From the NCBI GenBank assembly GCA_050249955.1, contig JBFWPN010000001.1, positions 62,001 through 126,000 of the forward strand: DNA of 64,000 nt, in the 5' to 3' direction. The notes beneath the pieces were generated by a model. It worked only from the letters and a program-made list of their open reading frames with translations. It was not told where the DNA came from and made no database searches. The first letter of the stretch is position 1. Each line of letters begins with the position of its first letter. Both the position numbers and the translations under genes were made by a program. Source of the stretch: CAVVIG01 sp050249955. GTDB taxonomy: Bacteria; Acidobacteriota; Vicinamibacteria; Vicinamibacterales; CAVVIG01. Below, one piece after another: positions 54,428-63,800 of the stretch.

Positions 54428-56574
54428 GACACGCCATCACCTCGCTGCTCTGCGCCGGGCTGCTGCTTGCCTCCGCCGGTGTCAGGCCCGCCTTCGCGCA
54501 GGCCGACGCCGAGGTGCAGGTGCAGATGGCCGAGGCGCGCCGCCACTTCGAGGCGCTGGAATACGAACAGGCCGTGCCCTCGCTCGATCGCGCCATCGCC
54601 ACCCTGCAGTCCCGGCAGGGCGATGATGTGCGGCTGATGATGGCCGAGGCGCTCGAACTGCGCGCCCGCTCCCGTTTCGGCCTCGGTGACCAGGACGGCG
54701 CCAGGCAGGACTTCGTCAGCCTGCTGAAGGCCAACCCCGCGCACACCATGAACGGGCAGGTCTCACCCCGCGTGGTGGCCCTGTTCGACGATGCCAGGAA
54801 GGCCACCGTCACGACGCTCAACCTGACCCTCAGCCCCGAGAATGCCGTCGTGCTGCTCGACGGCCAGCGCATCACGCCCGGCCCGGTGCCGGTGCTCGTC
54901 GGCGACCACACCATCACCGCCAGCCGCACGGGGTACAAGACCGACAGCCTGTCGTTCACCGCTGCGCCCGAGACCGTGGCCGAGGCGACCCTCTCGCTCG
55001 CACGCACGTCCGCCGTGGTCGCGGTCGTGACCGCGCCGGCCGATGTCGAGGTGCTGGTCGATGGTGTCTCGAAGGGGCGCACCACCGCGGGCCCGCCGCC
55101 CGCCGAGTACGCCGCGAAGGCGACAGCCGCAGGCATCAACGCGGCCGACCTCTCGGGCGTGCTGATGCTGACCGACCTGTCCACCGGCGCGCACCGCATC
55201 GAGTTCCGGCGCGCGTGCTATACGCAGGCCGAGCGCCGGCAGGAGATCAACCAGCTCGACGACTACATGCTCGACCCGGTGAAGCTCGCGCCAGCCATGG
55301 CCCCCATCACTGCGCAGTCGCCGCAGCCCGGCACGGTCGTCTTCGTGGACGGCGAGTCGAAGGGGCGTTCCCCGTACTCGGGTGAACTCTGCGAGGGACC
55401 GCACACGGTCGAACTGCGGGCGCCGACCGGCCGCTACCTGCGTCGCATCGATGCGCGAGCCGGGCAGCGTGTGGAGGTGACCGGAGCCCTGCGCCCAGCC
55501 TTCGCGCTGGTCTCGAGCACGCAGACGAGCCTGAATGCCGACCTGCGGGGCGCCATCGAGAAGGCGTTCGAGCCGCTGCGGTCCATCCTGGTGTTCGCGC
55601 CGCCCGCCGAGGCGCTCGACACCGCGTTGAAGGCCGAGAAGCTGCCGCCAGACTGGCTGGGCTACGACGCGAACAAGCGCCCGTTCGGCGTGTCGGCAGA
55701 AGTGACCGCCGCCATGCGCCGCGATCTGTCGGCGAAGCTCGCCAGGGCCTTCGATGCGCAGGGCATAGCGGCCGTCACCGCGCCGGTGGCCACGAACCGC
55801 AGCCGGCTCGTGCTGACGCTGCTCGGCGCCGGCATCGCCGAGCCGGACGTGATCGAGGTGAACCTCGACCAGCAGGACACGGTGGCGAACGCGGTGGCGC
55901 GGATCGATCGAGCGCCGGCGTTCCTGGTGCCGAGCATCGGGCTGAACGTGGCGGACGTTGCCGACATCCCCGGCCCGATCGTCGTGTCGGTCGACCCGAA
56001 CAGCCCGGCGGCGCAGGCCGGCCTGCAGCCGGGCGATCAGGTTGTCTCGGCTGACGGCAAGCCGGTGGCCAACGCCGCCGCACTCGCAGCCGCCCTGGGC
56101 GCACGCACCGGTGGACAGCCCCTCGCCCTCGAGGTGAAGGACCGCACAGGCGCGCAGAAGAAGGTCGAGCCGAAGGTGCTGATGCGTCCCCGGCTGCTGG
56201 GCATCAGCGACCAGACGCTGTTCGTGAACCCCACGCTCGTTGCCCTGCGGGCGCGCCTCGGCGAGGCGAAGGACCCGGCCGAGCAGGCCTCCATCCGCCT
56301 GAACCTCGCGGCCGCCCTCACGCGCCTCGAGTCGTGGAGCGACGCGCGCACGGAACTCCAGCAGGTGCAGTTGACGGAAGGGCCCGGCGTGGGCACCGGC
56401 ACGGTGCAGTACCTGATCGGGCTGTGCTCGGCCCGCCTGGGGAACCGCACGGAAGCGGAAGCGGCGTTCAAGGCGGCCGCCGCCTCAGGGCATCTGCTGA
56501 CCGAGGATGGTCCGCCCGTCAGGGAACTCGCGGAAGCGCGCCTCGCGGAACTGGCCAGGGGCGCCGGGCGCTAG
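54424..56574 (+). CDS. exported TPR-PEGA-PDZ protein
   Basis: A 716-residue exported protein, last gene of the phosphosignalling operon. After the signal peptide (about 1-25) come TPR-like helices (about 28-110), then three PEGA repeats (VVLLDGQRITPGPVPVLVGD; DVEVLVDGVSKGRTTAGPPP; GTVVFVDGESKGRSPYSGEL), an alpha/beta region (about 355-510), a PDZ domain (about 515-600, VVSVDPNSPAAQAGLQPGDQ) and a final TPR-like part. No protease domain accompanies the PDZ. PEGA domains also appear on the receptor kinase, so the two may share a ligand such as peptidoglycan or a surface polymer (inference). Confidence 0.85.
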   Translation: MRHAITSLLCAGLLLASAGVRPAFAQADAEVQVQMAEARRHFEALEYEQAVPSLDRAIATLQSRQGDDVRLMMAEALELRARSRFGLGDQDGARQDFVSLLKANPAHTMNGQVSPRVVALFDDARKATVTTLNLTLSPENAVVLLDGQRITPGPVPVLVGDHTITASRTGYKTDSLSFTAAPETVAEATLSLARTSAVVAVVTAPADVEVLVDGVSKGRTTAGPPPAEYAAKATAAGINAADLSGVLMLTDLSTGAHRIEFRRACYTQAERRQEINQLDDYMLDPVKLAPAMAPITAQSPQPGTVVFVDGESKGRSPYSGELCEGPHTVELRAPTGRYLRRIDARAGQRVEVTGALRPAFALVSSTQTSLNADLRGAIEKAFEPLRSILVFAPPAEALDTALKAEKLPPDWLGYDANKRPFGVSAEVTAAMRRDLSAKLARAFDAQGIAAVTAPVATNRSRLVLTLLGAGIAEPDVIEVNLDQQDTVANAVARIDRAPAFLVPSIGLNVADVADIPGPIVVSVDPNSPAAQAGLQPGDQVVSADGKPVANAAALAAALGARTGGQPLALEVKDRTGAQKKVEPKVLMRPRLLGISDQTLFVNPTLVALRARLGEAKDPAEQASIRLNLAAALTRLESWSDARTELQQVQLTEGPGVGTGTVQYLIGLCSARLGNRTEAEAAFKAAAASGHLLTEDGPPVRELAEARLAELARGAGR

Positions 56575-56580
56575 GCGTCC

Positions 56581-57393
56581 TCAGATCCACTTCTTCGGAG
56601 TTTCCCACGACACGGACTTGATGCCGTTCGTGCCACCCTCGAGCAGTTCGCGCGTCACCTCGTCCAGGCGCCGGTCACCCTGGAGCACCGCCTTGTAGCG
56701 GATGACCGTCTGCTCGCCGTGCGAAATCTCGAACGGCTCGGCGTGGATCTGGTAGTTCGAGAACACCTGCGTGATGTGGGCCACCGGGAGCGTCGCCCCG
56801 TCCGCGATCACCGCCACACGCATCGAGCGCGACATCGTCCCCGGCGACTGTCGGCTGAGCACGACCAGGCAGCACGCCAGGAACAGGGCGCCCATGATGG
56901 CCACGCTGAACGCGCCCACGCCGCAGGCCATCCCGAGCGCCATCAGCAGGAAGAGCGCAGTGCCGTCCCTCGGGTCCTCCACGGGCGTACGGAACCTGAC
57001 GATGCTGGCCGCGCCGCCGACGGCGAAGGCACGCGGCAGTGACTCCCCAATCATCGTCATGGTGAGCGCCCCGGCAACGCACAGCAGCACGTAGCTCTGC
57101 GCCATCGATCGGGTCAACGGCAGGTCCTTCCGGGTGTGGTGCTGCACGGCCGTGACCACCGCCCCGATGGTTGCCGCGAGCAGCAGCTTGAAGCCGTCCA
57201 GCAGTACCCCCGCCCCTGGCAGCGACACCTGGGGCGCGGGATGGGGCAGCGTGCCGCTCATGACATCGAGTGCGGCGGCCTGCAGCCCGGGCTGGAGCCA
57301 CACGGCGAGCCCGCCGAGGCCGAGCAGGGCGAGCACCGCCGATGCGGGTCCTGACGGAGAGTGGACTGATCGGCGTGGGGGCTGGGCGGTCAT
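56581..57393 (-). CDS. DUF4956 membrane protein
   Basis: A 270-residue inner-membrane protein with about five TM helices between residues 20 and 200, including the family core FAVGGAASIVRFRTPVEDPRDG and FLLMALGMACGVGAFSVAIM, followed by a soluble C-terminal domain (about 205-270). The DUF4956 family is distantly MgtC-like; its members are often next to polyphosphate or phosphate-related genes (VTC/CYTH), none of which is here. ATG 57393 is preferred over an upstream frame to 57549. It is convergent with the PDZ gene with only six bases between the stops. Confidence 0.8.
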   Translation of the reverse strand: MTAQPPRRSVHSPSGPASAVLALLGLGGLAVWLQPGLQAAALDVMSGTLPHPAPQVSLPGAGVLLDGFKLLLAATIGAVVTAVQHHTRKDLPLTRSMAQSYVLLCVAGALTMTMIGESLPRAFAVGGAASIVRFRTPVEDPRDGTALFLLMALGMACGVGAFSVAIMGALFLACCLVVLSRQSPGTMSRSMRVAVIADGATLPVAHITQVFSNYQIHAEPFEISHGEQTVIRYKAVLQGDRRLDEVTRELLEGGTNGIKSVSWETPKKWI

Positions 57394-57669
57394 GGTCGTA
57401 TACAGGGAAGGCGGATGGCGCTCGTGTCGTGAACAGCAAGACCACTGCCGGCTTTCAGGGGTCGGCACGCACGCGGTTGCACGCGGAGGCGAGTGCGGCC
57501 GGGCGCCGGCGTACGAAAAGTGGCACACCGCTGACAAAAACCGGCGCACGTGTGCGCGGCGGGCGCGATGGGCCGTACGTGACTGCGCCCCGCCAGCTGT
57601 CGGCGGGGCGTGTCATGGTGCATGCGGCCACCGGTCACCTCCGGCACAGTGCCGCGCGATGGCGTGCCG
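57394..57669. other. 276-bp intergenic region between two leftward genes
   Basis: Lies between the end of the chemoreceptor gene and the DUF4956 gene, both leftward. It holds a perfect 9-bp hairpin (57586-57610), an inverted repeat GCGCAC-GT-GTGCGC (57544-57557), and GTATAC (57398-57403) a few bases before the DUF4956 ATG that could act as a -10. No gene is seen. Confidence 0.5.
57586..57610 (-). terminator. hairpin downstream of the chemoreceptor gene
   Basis: Perfect arms CGCCCCGCC (57586-57594) and GGCGGGGCG (57602-57610) with a 7-base loop, about 60 bases past the chemoreceptor stop. A strong stem but no T-tract on the minus strand. Confidence 0.4.
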
Positions 57670-59184
57670 CTAGGCCGCGCGCTTGTGCAGGCGGAAGCGG
57701 CCGGCGTTCGCGGGGGTCTCGACCGGCACGTCGCCCTGCGACGCCACGCGGGCGGTGGCCGCACCGCCCACCAGCGCGTCGATCTCGTTCACGGCCGCGA
57801 GCGAGGCCTCGGCCTGCGCACTCAGCTCCTCGCTGGCCGCCGCGCTCTCTTCGGCGGTGGCGGCGTTGGTCTGCGTCACCTTCTCCATCTGGGCGATGGC
57901 CTGCGACACCTGGTCGAAGCCCTGTGCCTGCTGCTGGCTCGCGGCGCTGACCGACTCGACGAGTCGACGCACTTCGGCAACGGCGTCGGTGATGGACTTG
58001 ATGCTGCTCGACATCTGCTCCACCCGCTGCGCGCCCTCGCTGGAGCGGCTGATCGACTGCTCGATCAGGTCGGCGGTGTTCTTGGCCGCCTGTGCAGACC
58101 GCTGCGCGAGCGAGCGCACCTCGTCGGCGACCACGGCGAAGCCCATGCCCGCCTCACCGGCACGTGCCGCCTCGACCGCCGCATTGAGCGCGAGGATGTT
58201 CGTCTGGAACGCGATCTCGTCGATCGTCTTGATGATCCGCGAGATGTCGTTGCTCGACTCCTTGATGGAGGCCATCGACGCCACCATGGCGGTGAGGGCC
58301 GTGTTCGACTCCGCGACGCGCGTGTCCACGCTCTTGATGAGCGACTCGGCGGTGCGGGTGTTCTCGGCATTCTGGCGCGACATCGACGCCATCTCCTCCA
58401 TCGACGCGGAGGTCTCCTCGAGGGAGGCCGCCTGCTCGGACGCGCCCTGGGAGAGCGACTGCGCGGACGCGGCCACCTGCGTGGAGGCCGACGTCACCTG
58501 CTGTGCCCCGTCCTTCAGGGTGGTCACCGACGCGCTCAGGAGCGAGGAGATACTGCGGATGATCAGCAGCCCTATGGCGATGCCGAACAGGATCGCCAGG
58601 CCGACGCCGACCAGGACGCCCCAGGTGGTCGTCCTCACCGCGGTGTCGATCTCGGCACCCGCCACCTTGCCGTTCTCCGCGTTCCACACCGCGAGCGTCG
58701 TCACGGCGGCATCGTACTGTTCGAAGGTCGGTCGCAGCTCGGTGCGCACGTGGTCGAGCGCCTCGGTCTTGCGTCCGGCACGGCTCATCTCGATCGAGTC
58801 GTCGAGCTGCTCGAGGAAGGCCTTGCGCAGGGGCGCCACCTTCTCGAAGTTGGCGCGGTCCTCCGCCGCGGTGATGGTCTTCTCGTACTGTTCGTACTTG
58901 ACGGTCAGGTCCTTGCGGATGGCGGCGATGTTGTCCTCCGCCTCCTTCATGGGCCCTGCCTCGGTCGCCGCGATGTGCTCGAGGCCTTCCGCATAGGCGG
59001 ACTTGACCTTGCCGAGGATGTCGCCGCTCAGCGCCGTGCCCGGCAGGGCGTCGACAACCACCCTGTTGGCGGCGGCCTGGATCAACCGGAGTTCGTAGAA
59101 GGCGTACGCGCCGAGCACGGTGACCACCGCGATCACCACGCCAAAGCCGAGCGCGAGCCGTCTGCCAATCGTCATCGTCTGCAT
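57670..59184 (-). CDS. methyl-accepting chemotaxis protein without a clear HAMP domain
   Basis: Chemoreceptor of 504 residues. TM1 (about 9-29), a periplasmic four-helix-bundle sensor (about 30-185) and TM2 (about 187-210) are followed almost at once by the coiled-coil signalling domain. The conserved hairpin tip region is intact (EIAFQTNILALNAAVEAARA; GFAVVADEVRSLAQRSA). Only about 20 residues separate TM2 from the signalling helices, too few for a normal HAMP domain. ATG 59184 is preferred over an in-frame start at 59289 because a sigma-28-like promoter lies between them. No che genes are in the window, so it must feed an array encoded elsewhere. Confidence 0.9.
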   Translation of the reverse strand: MQTMTIGRRLALGFGVVIAVVTVLGAYAFYELRLIQAAANRVVVDALPGTALSGDILGKVKSAYAEGLEHIAATEAGPMKEAEDNIAAIRKDLTVKYEQYEKTITAAEDRANFEKVAPLRKAFLEQLDDSIEMSRAGRKTEALDHVRTELRPTFEQYDAAVTTLAVWNAENGKVAGAEIDTAVRTTTWGVLVGVGLAILFGIAIGLLIIRSISSLLSASVTTLKDGAQQVTSASTQVAASAQSLSQGASEQAASLEETSASMEEMASMSRQNAENTRTAESLIKSVDTRVAESNTALTAMVASMASIKESSNDISRIIKTIDEIAFQTNILALNAAVEAARAGEAGMGFAVVADEVRSLAQRSAQAAKNTADLIEQSISRSSEGAQRVEQMSSSIKSITDAVAEVRRLVESVSAASQQQAQGFDQVSQAIAQMEKVTQTNAATAEESAAASEELSAQAEASLAAVNEIDALVGGAATARVASQGDVPVETPANAGRFRLHKRAA

Positions 59185-59231
59185 ATGGGTCGGTGCGAGC
59201 CCCTCCACGGAGGAGCCCTCCTTCCACCAGA

Positions 59232-59258
59232 GAATCGACCAGGCCGACCTCGGCTTTA
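59232..59258 (-). promoter_or_regulatory. sigma-28 (FliA)-like promoter of the chemoreceptor gene
   Basis: On the minus strand TAAAGCCG (59258-59251), an 11-base spacer and GTCGATTC (59239-59232) resemble the FliA consensus TAAAGTTT-N11-GCCGATAA, about 47 bases before the ATG. Chemoreceptor genes are common FliA targets, which supports the call. Confidence 0.5.
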
Positions 59259-59353
59259 TGGCGGCGTACGTGGCGGGTACCCATCCCACGGAAGTGGTAC
59301 GGCGGGCCGGTTCACGACGGATGAGTTGAACTCCACCGGTCTGGGGTGAGCGA

Positions 59354-59383
59354 TTGACGGGGCCGGTCAGGGCCCACTATGCT
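59354..59383 (+). promoter_or_regulatory. sigma-70-type promoter of the fourth TolC-RND operon
   Basis: TTGACG (59354-59359), 18-base spacer, TATGCT (59378-59383). Transcription would start near 59390, about 30 bases before ATG 59419. It is the best -35/-10 pair in the window. Confidence 0.55.
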
Positions 59384-59418
59384 CGGATTCCGTAATCTGA
59401 CTCCGTACACGGACCACG

Positions 59419-60858
59419 ATGACACGACTTCAGCCACCCGCCTTCCCGCCCGGCGTGTGCCTGGCCGCCGCGCTCGTACCCGCGCTGCTGCTCGCGGTGC
59501 CGGCCAGTGCTCCCGCCCAGCCCGCGTCGCAGGTGTTGACGCTGCCACAGGCGCTCGCCTACGCGCTCGACCACTACCCCGCCGTGCGTGAGGCGGTCGA
59601 ACGGGTCAATGCCGCCTCCGGCGACGCCGCGCTCGCACGCACCGCCTACCTGCCGCGGCTCGACGCCACGTGGCAGGCCAACCGCGCCACCGCCAACAAC
59701 ATCCTCGGCCAGTTGCTGCCACAGGCGGTGATCCCCCCGATCTCGGGTCCGGTGCTGGACGCGAGCCCCGTCGGCGGCGTCTGGGGATCGGCGGCAGGAG
59801 CCCTCATGAGCTGGGAGGCCTGGGACTTCGGGACGCGCGCGTCGTCCGTGCGACAGGCCGAGGCCGCCATCGCGCGCAGCCGCCAGGACGAGGCCCTGAC
59901 GCGGCTGGGCGTGCAGGAGGCGGTCGCATCGGCGTTCCTCACCGTCGTCTCGGCCAGGCAGGCGCTGACGGCCGCCGACGCAGACCGGCAGCGGCGCGAC
60001 GTGCTGGCCCGTGCGGCCCACGTGCTCGCCGACAACGGCCTGCGCCCCGGAGCCGAGGCCTCGCGCGCCGATGCGGAGCGGGCGGCCGCACAGACCCGCG
60101 TGGCCCAGGCACGGCAGGCGCTGGCCCTGGCGCGCATCGCGCTGACCCGCGTGCTCGGGCTCGAGGGCGCACTGGCCGATGCCGCCCCGTCCGCCTTCAT
60201 CGCCGCCACGCCGGCCCCGTCCGCCCGGGACGCCGCACCGGCAGCCGTTGACTCCAGGCACCCCCTGCTCTCGGCACACCTCGCCGCCGTCGAGTTCTCG
60301 CGCGTGCGCGAGGAGGTGCTGCGCCACACGGATCGACCGCGCGTGCTGCTTCAGTCGGCACTCTTCGCCCGCGGGTCGGGCGCCGACCCGGATGGGCGAT
60401 TCGATGCGAGCGGCCTCGGCCTTGAACGGACCAACTGGGCGGCGGGCGTCCAGGTGGTGTTCCCGAACCTGTTCGCCGCCCCAGGCCTTCGCGCGAAACG
60501 TACCGCGGCCGCCGCCCAGACCCGGGCGGAGCAGGCCCGCGCAGACGAGGCCGCCCTGCGACTGACCGCGGAGCAGGCATCGGCGCAGGCGCTGCTGGAG
60601 GCAGCCACGGCCATCGCCGGCAACACCCCCATCCAACTCGCGGCCGCCAGGCAGAGTGAGGCGCAGGCACGGGCCCGCTACGACGCGGGCCTCGCGGGCA
60701 TCGTCGAAGTGGCCGAGGCCCAGGCGCTGCTGGCCCAGGCGGAGTACCAGGACGCAGTCGCCCGCGTGGACGTCTGGCGCGCACACCTCGCGCGTGCCGT
60801 TGGGCAGGGCTCGCTGGAGCCGTTCATCGCGCGCGTGCGTGCGGCGGGAGGCGAATAG
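59419..60858 (+). CDS. TolC-family outer-membrane efflux protein
   Basis: Outer-membrane channel of the fourth efflux set, 479 residues. A signal peptide (about 1-33) precedes LTLPQALAYALDHYPAVREA, and the two outer membrane efflux repeats follow (middle: ALTAADADRQRRDVLARAAH; end: ARQSEAQARARYDAGLAGIV). The C-terminal RYDAGLAGIVEVAEAQALL motif is typical of the family. It is preceded by a good promoter and followed two bases after its stop by the RND permease, with no adaptor gene between. Confidence 0.88.
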   Translation: MTRLQPPAFPPGVCLAAALVPALLLAVPASAPAQPASQVLTLPQALAYALDHYPAVREAVERVNAASGDAALARTAYLPRLDATWQANRATANNILGQLLPQAVIPPISGPVLDASPVGGVWGSAAGALMSWEAWDFGTRASSVRQAEAAIARSRQDEALTRLGVQEAVASAFLTVVSARQALTAADADRQRRDVLARAAHVLADNGLRPGAEASRADAERAAAQTRVAQARQALALARIALTRVLGLEGALADAAPSAFIAATPAPSARDAAPAAVDSRHPLLSAHLAAVEFSRVREEVLRHTDRPRVLLQSALFARGSGADPDGRFDASGLGLERTNWAAGVQVVFPNLFAAPGLRAKRTAAAAQTRAEQARADEAALRLTAEQASAQALLEAATAIAGNTPIQLAAARQSEAQARARYDAGLAGIVEVAEAQALLAQAEYQDAVARVDVWRAHLARAVGQGSLEPFIARVRAAGGE

Positions 60859-60860
60859 CC

Positions 60861-63800
60861 ATGTGGCTGATACGGACCGCCCTGCGTCGCCCCGTCACCA
60901 TCGTGGTGGCCGCGGTCGCCATCGCGCTCACCGCGACGTTCTCCGTGAGCCGCATGCGCGCCGACATCTTCCCCGACCTGGACCTGCCGGTGATCTACGT
61001 CGCGCAGCCGTACGGCGGCATGAGCCCCGCGCAGATGGAAGGGTTCATCACCTACTACTACGAGTACCACTTCCTCTACGTCAACGGCATCGAGAGCGTC
61101 GAGTCGAAGTCCATCCAGAACACGGCGCTGCTGAAGCTGACCTTCCACCCCGGCACCGACATGTCGGAGGCGCTCTCGCAGACCATCGGTTACGTGAACC
61201 GCGCACGGGCGTTCATGCCGCCCGGCACCGTCGGGCCGTTCATCATGCGGTTCGATGCCGGCACCGTGCCCGTGGGTTACCTCGTGTTCCGGAGCGAGAA
61301 CCGCAGCCTGGGTGAGATCCAGGACCTGGCACTGAACCGCGTGCGGCCGCAGTTCGCCACGCTGCCGGGCCTCACCTCGCCGCCCCCCTTCGGCGGCAGC
61401 CAGCGCACGATCGTGGTGCGCGTCGACCCGGCACGGCTGCGTGCGTACGGCATGGCGCCGGACGAGGTGATCCGGGCGGTCACCGCCGGGAACGTCATCA
61501 TGCCCTCGGGCAGCGTGAACATCGGCGACGAGACACGCATCTCCCCCATCAACTCCGTCGTCGGCACCATCAACGACCTGCTCGACCTGCCCATCCGCAC
61601 GGGTGCGGGCACTCCGGTGTCCATTCGCGACATCGGTTCGGTGGCCGACAGCACCGACATCCCCTCCGCCTACGCGCTGGTGAACGGACGCCGGGCCGTG
61701 TACATCCCGGTCACGAAGCGACCGAGCGCCTCCACGCTCGACGTGGTGCGTGAAGTACGCGCGAACCTCGGCCGGTTCCAGGCCCTGGTGCCCGAGGACA
61801 TCACGGTCTCCTACGAACTCGACCAGTCGACCAACGTCGCCGCAGCGCTGCAGGCCGTGGTGCGCGAGGCCGCCCTCGGGGCGCTGCTGACCGGCCTCAT
61901 GGTCCTGCTCTTCCTGCGCGACTGGCGCAGTGCGGCGATCGTCGTCCTGACGATCCCGTTCGCCCTGCTCTCGGCCGTCGTCGCGCTGTGGGCGACGGGC
62001 CAGACGATCAACATCATGACCCTCGGCGGCCTCGCCCTCGCCGTCGGCATCCTGGTGGACGAGGCGACCGTCGCCATCGAGAACATCCACGCGCACCGCG
62101 CCCGCGGCACACCGATCCGCCGGGCCGTGCTCGACGCCAGCGCCGAGGTCGTCGGTCCGCGCCTGCTGGCCATGTTGGCGGTGGTGGCGGTGTTCGTGCC
62201 GTCGTTCTTCATGACCGGCGTCACCCGCTCGCTCTTCGTGCCGCTGTCGCTCGCCGTCGGCTTCTCGATGCTGGCGTCGTTCCTGCTCTCGAGTTCGCTC
62301 GTGCCGGTGCTGGCCGCCTGGTGGCTGCGCGCCACGCACGGCGGTCCGCACGGAGAGGACTGGGTGGATCGGCTCAGGACCCGGCTCTCCGCGCTGCTGC
62401 GCCGCATCGAACCCGCGCGCGTGCCGGTCACGATCGGCTACATGGCCGTCTCCGCCGCCATCGTGTGGATGGCCGGGCTGTCGCTCGGCCGCGAGATCTT
62501 CCCGCCCTCGGGCGCCCAGGCCTTCCAGCTCCGCTTCAAGGCGCCGGCGGGCACCAAGTTCGAACAGACCGAACAGCTGGCGCGCCGGGTGCTCGATGTC
62601 ATCAGGGAGGAAGCCGGCGAGAACGGCGTGGACATCACCCTGGGCTACGTCGGCGTCCAGCCCTCGTCGTATCCGATCAACACGATCTTCCTCTGGACGG
62701 GCGGTTCGCACGAGGGCGTGCTGCAGGTGTCGCTGCGCAAGGGGGCCACGCCCGCACTGCCCCGGTTCCAGGAGCAGTTGCGCGCGCGCTTCAAGGAGAC
62801 GTTCCCCGATGCCCAGTTCTCCTTCGAGCCTGGCGACGTCGTCAGCCGCATCATGAACTTCGGCTCGCCCACGCCCGTGGAAGTGGCGGTCATGGGGCCG
62901 GACTTCGCCGCCACGCGGGCGTTCGCGTCGCGCGTGCGCGACCAGCTCGCGACGGTGCCCGCGCTGCGTGACCTGCAGTACGGCCAGACGCTCGACTACC
63001 CCGGCATCCAGGTGAACGTGAACAGGCAGAAGGCCGGGCAGCTCGGCGTGACGGTGGATCAAGTGGGCCGCTCCTTCGCCGCGGCCACGTCGTCGTCCCG
63101 GTTCGTGGCCCCCAACTACTGGGCGGATCCGCGAACCGGCATCGCGTTCCAGGTGCAGGTGCAGGTGCCGCAGCCGCAGATGACGACGATCGAGGATCTG
63201 CGGGTGGTGCCGGTCACCTCCGGCGGCGCGGCTCAACCCATGCTGGGCGACCTTGCCCGCATCGAGAACGCCACCATCGTCGGCGAGTACGACCGGATCA
63301 ACGGGCAGCGCATGGTCACGCTCACGGCGAACGTGTCGGGTGAAGACATGGGCCGGGTGCTGGCGCAGGTGAACGACGCGATCGGGAAGGCCGGCGAGGT
63401 GCCGCGCGGCGCGTCGGTGGTAGTGCGCGGACAGGTGGCGGCGATGGAAGAGACGCAGGCCAACGTCACCGGCGGACTGCTGGTGGCGGTCGTCGTGATC
63501 TTCCTGCTGCTGGCGGCCACCTTCCAGTCGGTCCGGCTGTCGCTCGTCGTGCTCTCCACCCTGCCCGCGGCGCTCGCGGGGGTCGTGCTGATCCTGATGG
63601 CGACCGGCACCACGCTCAACCTGCAGTCGTTCATGGGGGCGATCATGTCGCTCGGCGTCGCCGTCGCGAATGCGATCCTCCTCGTCACCTTCGCGGAACA
63701 GGCCCGGCGCTCCGGCCGGACCGCTGCCGACAGCGCGGTAGACGCCGCCGGCGCGCGCATGCGGCCCGTGCTGATGACGAGTGCCGCCATGATTGCCGGG

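Noticed and set aside
57521..57536. TGGCAC followed by TGACA, resembling a sigma-54 promoter
   Set aside because: The -12 TTGC element does not match and no rightward gene follows.
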